From Phoebastria nigripes (taxonomy: Eukaryota; Chordata; Aves; Procellariiformes; Diomedeidae), in contig JAYKAV010002717.1 of assembly GCA_035582835.1 (NCBI GenBank), positions 1-64,000 of the forward strand: DNA of 64,000 nucleotides. The letters run 5' to 3'. Under the pieces are notes generated by a model, which had not been told where the DNA came from, did not search any database, and worked only from the letters and a program-made list of their open reading frames with translations. Both the position numbers and the translations under genes were made by a program. Below are positions 1-11,381 of this stretch, in pieces (position 1 is the stretch's first letter; each line of letters begins with the position of its first letter).

Positions 1-261
1 CCCTCTGTCTGCTTGATTTCAGCAGTGAGCTAAGTTTCAGCTGCTAGCTTCAGTCCACAGGGGAAACGATTTCTTTGCTCATCTACCCTGCTTGTTGTTT
101 CTCGGGAGCCAGAAAAATAGGTGTTGTAGCAGCCTGTTCAGAGCAAGACACCTGTTGGCTCTATTGGCCTGACTCACCTGCATGCCTGAGTTGACATTAT
201 TTTAACTCACAACATGAAAGACTGAGAAGGATCATAGACTACTTAGAAGTAGAACCTATAC

Positions 262-438
262 CTTCACAAAAGGGCGCTGCCGTCCAATTTCCTTCTCTGC
301 AAATAATTTCGGGGGGACCAACAATCAGGAACCCTGCATCACACTGGTAGCGAATTGTTTCACCGGGCTCATAAATTTCCTTGTTTCTGCCTTCAGTTTG
401 AGCATTGGCAACTTCTGGAATACTTCCACATGGCATTT
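262..438 (-). CDS. CFH: CFH exon 18: CCP module most like human CCP18
   Basis: The 177-base exon (59 codons) encodes PCGSIPEVANAQTEGRNK, YEPGETIRYQCDAGF and ICREGNWTAAPFCEG. The YxxGE.(I/V)RYQC and C..GNWT..P.C motifs match human CCP18 (YPSGERVRYQC and CLNGNWTEPPQC) best. Four cysteines and the Trp are present, with one NWT sequon. It leaves in phase 1 through GTATAG, so at least one more exon lies beyond the left edge; no stop codon or terminal exon is visible. Confidence 0.9.
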
Positions 439-1046
439 CTGAAAAAAAACAGAAAGTTGATGCTTGTGCTGATGTGATACACATAGAATGAGTGTACTGT
501 TTCCACTGTTTCCAGATGCTTTAGAGAGCTTTTTCTAACATCAGCATAGTCATCTGCTGACAGTGGATTTTACATAAAAGGTAGCATACAGCAGATTAAA
601 TAAGTCATTCCCCTAAACAGACATGGACTTCTGTCACTGAAATATTTAGATCCTGTTTGTAACCATGCCAGAAAATTTTAACAAAGGCTCCTCTCCCTTA
701 CTACACCAAAGTGGTTTCCATCACTGAAGCACCAAAGCAACTCCTAGTCACTAGTGGGCTCTGTAGAAAACAGATCCTTGGATTATGAGGATGTGCCCAG
801 GACTCACCTGGCAGAGATATAAACTGAACAAAGATTGCAAGAATACCAAGGAATATTTACAAACTAAACTGCATTCAAAAAGGCAGCCTTGCATCTAATC
901 AGGATTGCTCTGAAGATGTCCACGAGGGATGATAAGATACCACATCAAAATATGGAGTTACTGGCTTTTACTAGTCAACCTCCAGTTTAAAATTCTTTCA
1001 CTTTCATTGCTAAATGCACTTCAAAATAAGTATTTTTTGATATTAC
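439..1046. other. CFH intron between CCP17-like and CCP18-like exons
   Basis: This is 608 bases of AT-rich intron. I see no repeat, exon or structured element in it. Confidence 0.7.
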
Positions 1047-1253
1047 CCAAGCATGTAGGAGCCGAAGTCCAGTTTCCCATAGAACAAGTTATCTCCGATG
1101 GTCCATCTAACGTGTATCCAGAACGAGAAACATACTTAAATCTAGCACCAGCCAGATAAATTGTTTTCCCTTCTTTTTTAATTTTTAAGTTTTGATTTTC
1201 CAGCCTGGGAACATCAGCACATTCTATGGGTTGCGGTGGCAAACATGGTCTTT
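1047..1253 (-). CDS. CFH: CFH exon 17: CCP module most like human CCP17, with a relocated cysteine
   Basis: The 207-base exon (69 codons) is the longest module exon. It encodes RPCLPPQPIECADVPRLEN, IYLAGARFKYVSRSGY and EITCSMGNWTSAPTC. Around YLAG..F.Y, Cys I, Cys III, Trp and Cys IV it resembles human CCP17 more than CCP15. The Cys II position holds Ser (codon TCT, 1126-1128), while an additional Cys lies nine residues before Cys I, so the total stays four. An N-glycosylation sequon (NWT) is present. The frame is open and the splice sites are canonical, so this is not an obvious pseudoexon. Confidence 0.87.
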
Positions 1254-2762
1254 CTATAAAATACAGAAAACACAGATAAACAATAATGCAAGACAATTAA
1301 TTAATATTCCAATGACATACGCCATCTAAAACTGAAAAGAAAAAAAAAAATCCTCCAGACATAAATTAAATGGCTTGAAAGGAAGATACACAAACCAAAA
1401 CTTCTCTCTCCTTTCCCTCCTACATGGGGTTTCTCTCTTTTCCTTTGAACCAAATGAAAACCATTTTCCAGCTCATACCAANGAGATACAGTTACAGCCT
1501 AGCATCAAGAACTGGGAAAACTTCATAGGCAGGGAAATAGAAGAGACATTATCTTGTTTTGGGATACTGAAAGTGAGTTTCTAGAATGTTAGCTATTCAA
1601 TTTTTCCACCACTAATAAAGTTGTACCAATGTCCTAAGGGGTTTTGTGATGACATGATGAAAAAGAGAAAGGAACTTACAAAGTATTATAATGTACTTCC
1701 TGACACATACAATGGATTAAATCTCTATGAAGCCCTCCTGAGTCAGGGCTGTCCCAATGCTTTCTTCTCCTATACTACTGTAGAGTGGGTGGACTTAAAT
1801 TATATTTTATATGCACTTTTAGTTAATTAGTAAATTAGGTTTTATTAGTTGACACATCAAGTTGAAAGCATATGTTTGCACTGAATTCCACAATACAAAA
1901 GATCTAATTACAGACAAAGTTCCTGTTCAGTAACTGGGACCGGGAATTGTATTTCAGTAAAAGCTGTTTTATGAACAGCTCAAGCATTTTTTTTGGTTAT
2001 TCTCCTCTATGTCTGCCACTTATCAGCAGAAGTGGAGACTGACAGGCAATGCAAAAGAAGAGACACCATGTGGCATCAGAATTTTGCAGCTTACAAATAC
2101 AGACTCAGTTGGCATGTTGTGCACATCAGTCACCAGCTGGCACCCCATTTGTCCTGTGCTCGTCTATCTCCTATGCATTTCTGAAAACACTTTATTCCAC
2201 CTCTTAATGAACTTCTGCTTACAAGATATCACCTGCATCAGTAATATTTTAACAATTGGATTACAGATTCCTCAGCATTTCTTAGAATAGATGGTCTGAG
2301 TTATGCCATATCGTTTATACTCCTATTACAGGAAGATGCTACAAAAAGAAAAGGAGAAAAATCAAGAAAGGNGAAAAATCAAAAAACCCCCCAAGATTGC
2401 TACTACTACAACTAAATAACAAATAATACCGATTTTTTTCATCAGGATACTATTAAAGGCCCCCAGTCAAAACGGAGACTCCATTCTGTGATATACTAAA
2501 CAAATAAACACACAGCTCTTGAGCGACTACCTGAAAGTTTTATATGCCATCTTAGATAGGTCTGTGTAAATAAAAAGGCTTACTGTCCAGCAGTTGATTA
2601 ACTGTACTTTCTTTAGCAACTTATGTTCTATTGCTTTTCTGCAGTTACCTGTTCATGATATTCTTAACATAAATAATATCATCCTCCTGCTAATGATGAC
2701 TGCAAATGCGTAACACAGAAATTCATAATAAAATAAATAGAAAAAAATAATCCACTACTGAC
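1254..2762. other. CFH intron where CCP15/16 exons would be expected
   Basis: This is 1.5 kb of AT-rich sequence with two single Ns. I looked on the minus strand for further CCP-like frames (paired cysteines, Trp, phase 1 borders) and found none, which bears on the missing CCP15/16 modules. Confidence 0.65.
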
Positions 2763-2942
2763 CCACACAGTGAGGTGGCGATTGCCATTTCCCTTCTATA
2801 CATGTTATTTCATTCACACCGATGAGCTGGAAATTCTTCAGACATGAAAAAGCAATTTTACTCCCATGCTTGTAATTTCTTCCAACTGTTATCTGTTGAG
2901 CACCAGGCACCTGAGGTGGAGGTGGGCACGTACTCTTCTCAG
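2763..2942 (-). CDS. CFH: CFH exon 16: CCP module 14
   Basis: The 180-base exon (60 codons) encodes CPPPPQVPGAQQITVGRNYK, HGSKIAFSC and EITCIEGKWQSPPHC. Human CCP14 has LCPPPPQIPNSHNM, DGEKVSVLC and EITCKDGRWQSIPLC, so the assignment is firm. Four cysteines and the Trp are present. The donor is GTCAGT, weaker than the other donors in this gene. Confidence 0.94.
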
Positions 2943-4269
2943 CTAAGGACACACACTCATGTTATAACAGAACATAAGATAAAATCTAACAGTTCATCAC
3001 AGATTACAACACTAACAACCAAGAAAACACTGGCGATAATTCTTCAGTAGCTATCTCAAGCTTTAATTAATATCATGATCATTTTGTTCTGCTTCAGGAA
3101 CACCAGAGCTGCCTTCAGATGCTCATATGCTTTCAACCTCATAGAAAAGACAGTCACAGTTGCCTACACTAATATAAGCTGGAGCTTCTTGTAGTCCCTC
3201 CTTTCCCTCACACACAGATGCACACTCCTGTGTGCTCTCCCTGTTCCCCTCTCTATGGTGAACTACTTTAGGAAAACTGGACCAACTTCTGGGGTTCTTG
3301 TTTTGTTTTGTTTTGTTGTTGTTGCTCTTTTCTTCAGACTTAGCTGATAACAGAGCTAAATGAGAATCACAAAAGGAAACAAAGAAATAAACTTCAGTTT
3401 TGCCACTCAAGGAACAAAGGGCTGCTCCTGCCAAAGGAAAGAAAAAGTGAGGGAAGGAGGTAGATCTAGGAAGGAGCAGACCTCAAGAGCTTGGTTTGTT
3501 GCTTCTAGTGGTTCCAGAAAAGTAGGAAGGTAGGGACACTTGGTTTTGAAAGGGAATGCTCCCTCGAGTGATTGCCACTCTGTGTACTTCTCCCACTTCC
3601 ACGCATCATTTCCCATGAATCTGGCATAATCAAAGCAGGCAACGAGGCAATGATTGTTTTACAATCGTCCCTTCTACAGGCAATATCCTGCTCTGCTATA
3701 CATAAAGGCAGTCCTGCAGGCAATCTGACCTTTGGCGTGTATTAGATAAGGGCAGTCTCCTCTACGTCTGTGCTTTTGAGTTGGCCAACTCAGCTTTTTT
3801 CTTGTTGTTTCACCAGGAAGCAATTGGAAAAAATAGAAGGGGGAAAAAAAGAAAAATCAGGAATAGAAAAGCTTTGAATGTTTACAGGAAATAAAGGAAC
3901 TTTGGCTGGAGCTTGAGCTGTGTGCTACTCTCATTTGCCCCAGGGTAAAGCCCTTTTGAAGAACCAAGCTTCAATTTATCATTGCATCTTTTCTTACATC
4001 AGAAGTGACAGTGACAACTGTTCCAATTGTCAGAGTAGAGATTATTAAGTCTGTCTCACTAAAATAGTGCATCTCTAAACCTAGTTAACTGTTCAAATGA
4101 TTCCCATAATTATTCATGACTATCCTTTAGCATATAATCGAGTAAGCATATATTTAAGCATGTAAGCATTTCTATTTCAGACTAGTGACACAGCAATGCT
4201 AAGAAGCTTTAATAATGAGCATTTATCATTCCTAAAAAGAAGAAATTGTATGCAAATCTAAAAACATAC
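2943..4269. other. CFH intron between CCP13 and CCP14
   Basis: This intron holds a short TTTTG/TTG simple repeat near 3297-3328 and short chance reading frames on the minus strand. I saw nothing else. Confidence 0.65.
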
Positions 4270-4452
4270 CTGTACATTCAATCTCTGGTGACCATTTTCC
4301 AGACACACAAGTTGCCTGTTTAATACGTTTGTCAGCTGATGTACATACATAATGTATAACTCCATGGATCCCAGTCTCCTTTTTTGCCTTGTTAAGACGA
4401 CCGCGGTGCACACGCTCAACATCCGTTGGGAGTACACACTGAGGAGATGGAT
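4270..4452 (-). CDS. CFH: CFH exon 15: CCP module 13
   Basis: The 183-base exon encodes CVLPTDVERVHRGRLNKAKK, IHGVIHYVCTSADKR and ATCVSGKWSPEIEC. It shares with human CCP13 the atypical short Cys II to Cys III spacing and the ending (TVCINGRWDPEVNC). It is strongly basic (RVHRGRLNKAKKE), as human CCP13 is; in human this is a hinge-like, polyanion-prone module. The real frame has no ATG, so it is easily missed in favour of an overlapping false frame. Confidence 0.92.
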
Positions 4453-6484
4453 CTGAAACAAATCAACAAAAAGAGCTAAAAAATAGATTTAGTTCAGATA
4501 ATATGCACATATGCATTCACCGATGAAGAGGTCATCAGTTTCCTAATGCATGTCCATGTGAAAGTGTTTTTTTATTTACTGTAGTTTGAAGTAACACCTA
4601 AGATTCCTAGATTACGAAAACAGAATGATTTTTTGTTCCTGCTATCTAAAGCAGAGACGGCTCCCACTCACAAAACAATTATTATTATGTTGACTTTTAC
4701 TGAGTGCAGTAAATAATACAAAAACTAAGCATTTTTTTCTTCCCTAAAACTTTAAAAAGGTAGTAAGATGAGCAAGAAGAGGAACCTTCTTTGGCTTGTA
4801 GAAACAGCAGCATAAAGGAAGTACTACTCCATGCTGAATATGCATCAGGTATCAATCTCCTGTGGAAGTATATCTAAGTCATAGCCAGGTCTTATGTCCT
4901 TGACTGGTGATCCTGAGAGTCAGAACACAAGCTACTTGTGAAAGCTAAGCAGACTGTGTTTTGTTCCAGATTCAGTCCTCAACATAATTGTAAATAAAGG
5001 TACGGTGTACTCAAATCACTGATAAATATAAAATCACTTCTGAAGAAAGGGGGAACCAAGAATTGGATATATCATAAACTGTATTCTGTTAAAGATAAGT
5101 GAAGTGCTGGAGTAATTCATCCCAGACAAGACTCCTTATTGACCAGTATTGCTTTTTTCTTAGTGTTACTGACTTCAATTTAATTTTTTTTCTTTTTCTT
5201 AGGAAAAGGCTTTGTTTTCTATCTTTTAAAAAGACATTACTTTCATTCAATTTATGCACTGCAAAACTAAATGGGAAGATGAGAAAAAAGAGAAAACTAT
5301 TGATCAGAAATGAAAAGGACTAATCCACATAAAAATGGTGAGGACGGGATAAGCCTAGCACATTGTGGCTACTAATATTATTTTTAATTCCCAGTAGGAT
5401 TTTAAAAAAGCAAAGTAGTATACAGAGACTTAAAACTACAAGTAATTAACCCAACAGGCACGCTACTTTTACTTACTGAATATGAGCCGGCAGTGTGCCC
5501 AGGTGGCCAAGGCGGCCAACAGCATCCTGGCCTGTATCAGAAATAGTGTGGCCAGCAGGAGTAGGGAAGTGATCGTGCCCCTGTACTCGGGACTGGTGAG
5601 GCCCCACCTCGAATACTGTGTTCAGTTTTGGGCCCCTCACTACAAGAAGGACATTGAGGTGCTGGAGTGTGTCCAGAGAAGGGCAACGAAGCTGGTGAAG
5701 GGTCTGGAGAGCAAGTCTTANGNGNNGNGGCTGAGGGAACTGGGACTGTTTAGNCTGGAGAAGAGGAGGCTGAGGGGAGACCTTATTGCGCTCTACAACT
5801 ACCTGAAAGGAGGTTGTAGCGAGGTGGGTGTTGGTCTCTTCTCCCAAGTAACTAGCGATAGGACGAGAGGAAATGGCCTCAAGTTGCACCAGGGGAGGTT
5901 TAGGTTGGACATTAGGAAAAATTTCTTTACTGAAAGAGTGGTTAAACATAGGAACAGGCTGCCCAGGGAAGTGGTGGAGTCACCATCCCTGGCAGTATTT
6001 AAAAGACGTGTAGATGAGGCGCTTCGGGACATGGTTTAGTGGGCATGGTGGTGTTGGGTTGACGGTTGGACTCGATGATCTTAGAGGTCTTTTCCAACCT
6101 TAATGATTCTATGATTCTATGATTTATTGCAGGTACATCCCAAGGCTTCTGAAGGGTCGTTACCAGGGAGGAACACTGGAAAATGGGTAAAAGGCACTGT
6201 ACACCAAAGATGTACCCCCATACTTGATTTTACCCACTGTCCAAGTGTCCGTTTCCTTCCCCAAACCTATTCAGAGCGCTTACAAAGTTGTAAGTGCAGA
6301 GTCTTTCCAGGATGAAGGACATGTTCACTTTTAAAAGAGGAGTAAATAAAAAAAACTTAGTTGAGATGCATGAAACTGTAATATCTCTGGCTACGTAGTG
6401 ATTGCTGAAGTCCTTGAAATTTTGAATAGAACTATGTTACACTCATATCTGAAATATTATGGAAATATCATGGAAATAGATTAC
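4453..6484. other. CFH intron between CCP12 and CCP13
   Basis: This 2.0 kb intron carries the CR1 copy at 5485-6123. The remainder (4453-5484 and 6124-6484) is unremarkable AT-rich DNA. Confidence 0.65.
5485..6123 (+). mobile_element. CR1 LINE, 5'-truncated 3' end, young copy
   Basis: About 640 bases encode the end of CR1 ORF2 in one open frame of about 185 codons (5482-6039, with a few Ns near 5721-5753). Diagnostic strings are [19 protein letters not shown], then [18 protein letters not shown], and a stop after EALRDMV. A short 3' UTR with GATGATCTTAGAGGTC ends in two ATTCTATG units, the standard CR1 tail. It lies antisense in the CFH intron between CCP12 and CCP13. Its intact frame suggests a recent insertion; it is 5'-truncated and cannot move by itself. 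Confidence 0.95.
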
Positions 6485-6667
6485 CAGCACAAAGAGGAAA
6501 AGGCTTCCATTCCCCATTAAGACATTTTGTTTTCATTTCCTTAGAATTGCCAGAGCCTTGTTTACATCCACAAATTACTTCATCACCATGTGAAAACTGG
6601 GTCTGGTCTTCCTGATGAAGAACAACATTCGGAATAGAGGACGGTGATCCACACGGCATTTTGTCTT
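6485..6667 (-). CDS. CFH: CFH exon 14: CCP module 12, divergent, five cysteines
   Basis: The 183-base exon encodes PCGSPSSIPNVVLHQEDQ, HGDEVICGCKQG and CLNGEWKPFPLC. It is placed as CCP12 by order; likeness to human CCP12 is modest (CGDIPELEHG, YGDSVEFNC, CIHGVW). The ICGC segment adds a fifth cysteine two residues before Cys II. The stretch after Cys II (KQGSGNSKEMKTKC) lacks the usual aromatic and glycine pattern, so this is the least conserved module of the set. Splice sites and frame are intact. Confidence 0.88.
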
Positions 6668-8069
6668 CTGTTGAAAAGAGCAGAAGTACTCCACAATAAT
6701 ATTGGAGTCATATATGAACAGCTGCAAGAACTTAAATAAAAATAACTATATTCGCATTTGGTGAGTCAAACCTATTCCCATTAAGTGTAACAACTAAACT
6801 TCAACATAGCTGGAGTATGTATAAGTTTTAGTCAGTTTACAAAATCCCTCTCCTGTCTTTTCCCTTCCTTTTCCATCACTGTGGTAACTCCACAGCATGC
6901 TCCACAAGTAGTTTCAGCTAACATTAATTTCCCAAACTGTTTTTCATTGGTACTTAAACCCTAAAGTTTTAGAAAACCTTCAATTAATCCAACTCCCCTG
7001 GATCCCTGAGTGGGATCAATCCAACTCACCTGGATCCCTGATTCTGATCAGTCAAAATTATATTTGATTATACACCTACACATTTGTAATGTGTACTTTC
7101 AATTAGTATTATTACAAGAACTGAAAACCACTGTAACATCACATAGAGGGCTGTAGCGCTGCCACTGTCTGTGATAACAGCAGTTCCTGCTTTGGGCTGT
7201 CACTGTTGCAGTGGTAGTGACAGCAAAGGGTAATGGCTTGTATGGATGAGTGCAGCCTGTGAGTAGTTTTTTTGAAGGAGGAAAAAGGCATGTAAGGGGA
7301 ATAAGGGCATAGGGCTTGCTCTTAATGCGGGAGAGGGAAGACCCATGATAAACTCAAAAATTGAATTTGAACAACTCTGCACTCAAGTTTGGACCACTCT
7401 TCTTTCAAGCCTGTGCACTGAAACTGTTCTCACTGGATCAAGGATTGAAAAGATGCAAGCTCCATGCTGTACGTTTTTTAAACCATCAGTGTTGCTCATG
7501 GAAGATGTGTCAGAATGTATACATATAGGAACAGAGTAAACCAGTCCATAAAAAAACACCATTTATTGGTTCTGCTGTTAGATCATCCTGCGCCATAAGA
7601 ATGCCCTGAATTATATTCTGTATTTACAGATTTTCAGCTTGAATATTCCATTCTACTTCAATTCTGAGACACTGTCTTAACAAACACATAGTAGTTTTGC
7701 GCAAGTATTTTTTAACTCCTGTCATTGACATTCATACTCTCAGGTTTGAGGTACACTACCTAACGACATGTACAGAAAGTGGGTGCTTTTGCTTAGGCAG
7801 AAGACTTGACTGTAGAACTATTCACCATTTCAATATCAGGAGTATAAAAAACTACAAAAATTCTTTGATTGGACTGTTAAGATTTCAATTACACTACTAA
7901 TAAAGTTTTAGCTTAAAATATAGTGTGTGTTTACTTTTCATCCATAACATGATTTTGAACGTAACACGTTATACCTGCAAATATGTAATTTTAATTGTGA
8001 AAATATCTGTGAAGTATTTAGCCTACAGTGAATTATAGACTTCTCACACGTAAGAGTTATATAGATTAC
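6668..8069. other. CFH intron between CCP11 and CCP12
   Basis: This 1.4 kb intron holds one 32-base direct repeat (listed separately). I saw nothing else in it. Confidence 0.65.
6986..7049. repeat. 32-base tandem duplication
   Basis: Two adjacent copies begin AATCCAACTC and contain CCTGGATCCCTGA (6986-7017 and 7018-7049). They differ at about four positions. This is probably a local slippage duplication. Confidence 0.8.
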
Positions 8070-8252
8070 CAATGCAAGAGGGAGGAGATGACCATTGTCC
8101 ATCAACACATTCTATTTCCTTTGATCCAACCAATTTAAATTCGATGTTGCATTCATATTGCTTTCTGTCCCCATGCCGATACTGTTCCACAGAACCACCA
8201 GCAATACTTCCATTGGTAATCTCAGGTGGAGGTCCACAGCATCTGGCATTCA
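8070..8252 (-). CDS. CFH: CFH exon 13: CCP module 11, with an extra cysteine
   Basis: The 183-base exon (61 codons) encodes VNARCCGPPPEITNG, YRHGDRKQYEC and IECVDGQWSSPPSC, like human CCP11 (SCGPPPELLNG, YGHSEVVEYYC, IQCVDGEW). A second cysteine sits directly before Cys I (the CC pair), giving five cysteines in a module that normally has four. One is therefore unpaired within the module. An NGS glycosylation sequon lies near its N-terminus. Confidence 0.93.
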
Positions 8253-9614
8253 CTGAAATCAAGAGATCAAATCTATGCTCTGAACTCAGTACTTTTAGCA
8301 CAGTTATATGTTAACTGCAACACAAAATAAATTGAATTTGTTGTTTAAAGATAAGAAAAATCTGTACAACAGGTTAAACAGGTCATTGGTTTGTGCCTTT
8401 GAATATCTGGATTCGTGCTGGGCTGGAGACCACAAACAGATATGCGTGATCCTGGCTCACTCTACTCTCTTACTTCCATGCACTGTAAATTTCCTTCTAT
8501 TATAAAAGAAGGGGTAGATAAGGCCCATCCATTTTTAAGAGAAAAAAAGTGTTACATGGATGACAACTTAAGTGTTATTCAAAAAAAAAAAAAAAAAAAA
8601 GGTGAAAATTCTGCAAGTAGTAATAACCTGTTACAAAAATCACCCAGCAAGTGATATGTACTGTATATTAAAGGAATTCGCTTCTGATGGAGTGAATGGA
8701 ACTCCTGTTAAGGGACCTTAAAATGTTCCTGAGCTAAAAAGAGCCAACTATATGAAATATACTTGTTTTTAAATGCAAAAGAGAGTGANCAAAAAGAAGG
8801 ATGAGAGCATGGAAGACAACAAGGAAATTGATCGAGTGGGAAGGAAGGGAGATGAGAAATATGTGATCCCTTCATCCTCTCGAGCTGCCTTATGAAAGGG
8901 CATAGCACCAGAAAAATAAACTCTCTTCAGATGCCACTAAGTTGTGCTCTGTCTTAAAAAGGATGAGAAGAATAGGGGCACAGATCTTCCCTTCTGCATG
9001 AGTTTGTTAATTCTACCAGATGAAGATGAGGAATTTCACAGGGAAAACCCTTCACTGAGTTTCTTTTGCTTGGGTCCAGCTCTGTGTCATCTCCAAAACA
9101 GTTTTTTTTCTTCAATATCATGTGATCAGAAAAAGGAACATCGGATACAATATCTGATGGGTATCAACATCAGGCAGTGGCAAAACTTAGGACATTTAGG
9201 ATACAGTAGGAGAGGACATTACTCAAATTAATCACTCCTGGCTGCCATATTGCACATTATTTATGCCTTTTTGAATTATAAATAATTTTTCATACATTAC
9301 AGTCAATAACCTGAGTGAAATTTTGCACAAGCCACTTACCAGCTCACTTTCAGTTATTGCAGAACTCCAATTGGCATAACTAAAGCTAACAGAAAGTTCA
9401 ACACTGAAAGTTCAAGTGTTCAGAATCCTTCACATAAAATAGCAAAACACTATGAAATGATTCAGAGAGGACCAGTTCCTGCCCTTTTAAAGACGAAGAT
9501 GGGATAATTGTTCTTGGGAGCAAGACTGCCTTATACAAGGTGTCCGCAGAAGTCCTCAGGACCCAGGCATTTTTCACATATTTCCTACTACAATAAAGTT
9601 AACAGAAGAATTAC
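8253..9614. other. CFH intron between CCP10 and CCP11
   Basis: This intron contains a run of 20 A at about 8581-8600 and one N at 8789. I see no recognised repeat or exon. Confidence 0.65.
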
Positions 9615-9788
9615 CTTTACACACTGGTGGTGATGGAAACCATCCAAAGTAATAGCACTGAGTAGAGGCAGGTCCCACTCTCACGTAATTGTTTGCACAG
9701 GTAAATTTCACAACATCTCCATTGCGGTATTTACCCTCCTTGGGAGAAAAATCTCCATTGGGCAACGTCAGCATTTCACATTCTATTG
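9615..9788 (-). CDS. CFH: CFH exon 12: CCP module 10
   Basis: The 174-base exon (58 codons) encodes IECEMLTLPNGDFSPKEG, GDVVKFTCANNY and VGPASTQCYYFGWFPSPPVC. Human CCP10 has RECELPKI, GEVLKFSCKPGF and [20 protein letters not shown], a distinctive match at QCY(Y/H)FG. The bird sequence has a Trp where the human module has Leu after FG, so it keeps the CCP consensus that human CFH lost. Confidence 0.94.
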
Positions 9789-9920
9789 CTACAAAGACAA
9801 AATATATTAACATATAGTGTACACCCTACAAAAAGTACGTGAAATAACTATGATTAGAACAAAAACAAAGAAAGTCTTAAAGAAGAAAGCTTCACAAGGT
9901 ATATACACAACAATATTCAC

Positions 9921-10100
9921 CAAGACACTCGGGCGTTGGACTCCATTCACCATTTATGCCACACCTTGTGGTACCAGTTGGCATATTATTTGCAGTTTGA
10001 TATCCCTCCAAACATGCATACTCAATTGTATCTTCAGGCATGAACACAGTTTTATTTGTGTGGTAATTCAAAATGTCCAAATGAGGTGTTTTGCATGATT
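9921..10100 (-). CDS. CFH: CFH exon 11: CCP module 9
   Basis: The 180-base exon encodes SCKTPHLDILNYHTNK, EDTIEYACLEGYQ and TGTTRCGINGEWSPTPEC. It follows the pattern of human CCP9 (SCDIPVFMNA, NDTLDYECHDGYES, TGSIVCGYNGWSDLPIC). Four cysteines and the Trp are present. It lies only 132 bases from the CCP10 exon, the shortest intron I found in this gene, so the two would almost always be spliced together. Confidence 0.93.
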
Positions 10101-11204
10101 CTGTAGAATAAAACAAAGTTAGTGCATTTTGTGATCCAGAAACACTGTCCTTTGGAACCATCATTTCTGTAGGTGCTTTAGTGTGTGCTAGTCTACTGAA
10201 CTACTCAGTATATGTGAAACATTAAAAATTCTGCATTGCCAGAATATGAATGTAGAATTTCATACGTAGCATATTCACATAGTATCTATTGCATTAATCT
10301 TCAGAAATCTGTGTATAGAAGTAATATCTAGCATAAATATTTCTTCCTTAGATTCAATTCCTTTCCTTCTACTACATATTATTATTATTGGTGTCATACA
10401 GCAAACAGTTTGTACTCCTGTTCCCCATGGTCATTTGTGAGGGGGTCAGAAAAAAAGCCGCAAAATCCTAGGTAAAGGCAGTCTGAAATAAAAGGACAAG
10501 ATAAAATACCAGCTAAAGCTGGTCAATATTATGAGCCTCGGTATCATAACACTGGAAGATTAAGTCTCTTCTTTTACTATCCTTCACCCCTGTTCAGGAG
10601 AGGAAGGAACTTCTAAGAGGAAAAAGGCAACAACAGTATGGAGGTATTTTCAGGAAAAAGCACTCTGGTGTTTTTCACAAATGTACTTTTTAACACCAGG
10701 GCAGACATATGCATAGTGCTTTTTGTGCATAGTGATAACATCCCTCCAGATACTGAATCCCATTTTTCTCTAGTTTGGTCACATTTAAAGAAAGTTCTTG
10801 GCAGAATCCCTTGGTTCACAGGCATTTCTTCATACATCTTCCCTCACAAGTGTGAAAGGCAGGAGAATTGGAAGTAAATTTGGGCATATGTACCTTATAT
10901 CAGGTAAGAATCACTGGAGAGGTCAGTGATTACCATCTACTTCGTGCTAGAGGTCCAAAAAGACAGCTCACCTAGAAGACAGTAGATATTTTCCCACCTT
11001 ACTCACTCCCTTTATGTTTTCTCTTTCTATTTCTTGGAGCCCCAGAAAGCTTAATCTCTGGAGGATCAGTCCTCTATTTGAGTCTCCCTCTGCCCAGTAA
11101 GAAAACTCTACCAATCAACTAGATGACAAAAATCTGAGTACATAGGACATCATGTCTGCACCAGTGTCAATGATAGGGAGCTCTGAAGCCTTTATGCCAC
11201 TCAC
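10101..11204. other. CFH intron between CCP8 and CCP9
   Basis: This is 1.1 kb of intron. I see no repeat, exon or structured element in it. Confidence 0.65.
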
Positions 11205-11381
11205 TGATGCACTTTGGAGCTGGAGTCCAGCCATTCTCTTGACACTGTGTCACTCCTGTTTCTTGTCCTTCTGGAGTTACAAAGCCAGTACGACAACCGT
11301 AGGTGACCTTCTCCTGTAAATGAAATGTTTTCTTTCCCAAGGTGAAATAACCATTGTCAAAATTGATATTCTGGCATTTTT
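11205..11381 (-). CDS. CFH: CFH exon 10: CCP module 8
   Basis: The 177-base exon encodes KCQNINFDNGYFTLGKK, then LQEKVTYGCRTGFVTPEG and QCQENGWTPAPKCIK. Human CCP8 shows DIENGFIS, LKEKAKYQCKLGYVTADG and CGKDGW...PTCIK. Four cysteines and the Trp are present. I found it by its splice phases and cysteine spacing; the frame lacks an internal ATG. The donor is GTGAGT. Confidence 0.93.

Noticed and set aside
4258..4461. A 67-codon minus-strand frame overlapping CCP13
   Set aside because: It is out of frame with the CCP13 exon, which is fixed by phase 1 borders, four cysteines and likeness to human CCP13.
8581..8600. A20 run as a retrocopy tail
   Set aside because: It is short, with no recognisable gene body or flanking duplication, so it is better seen as a simple homopolymer.
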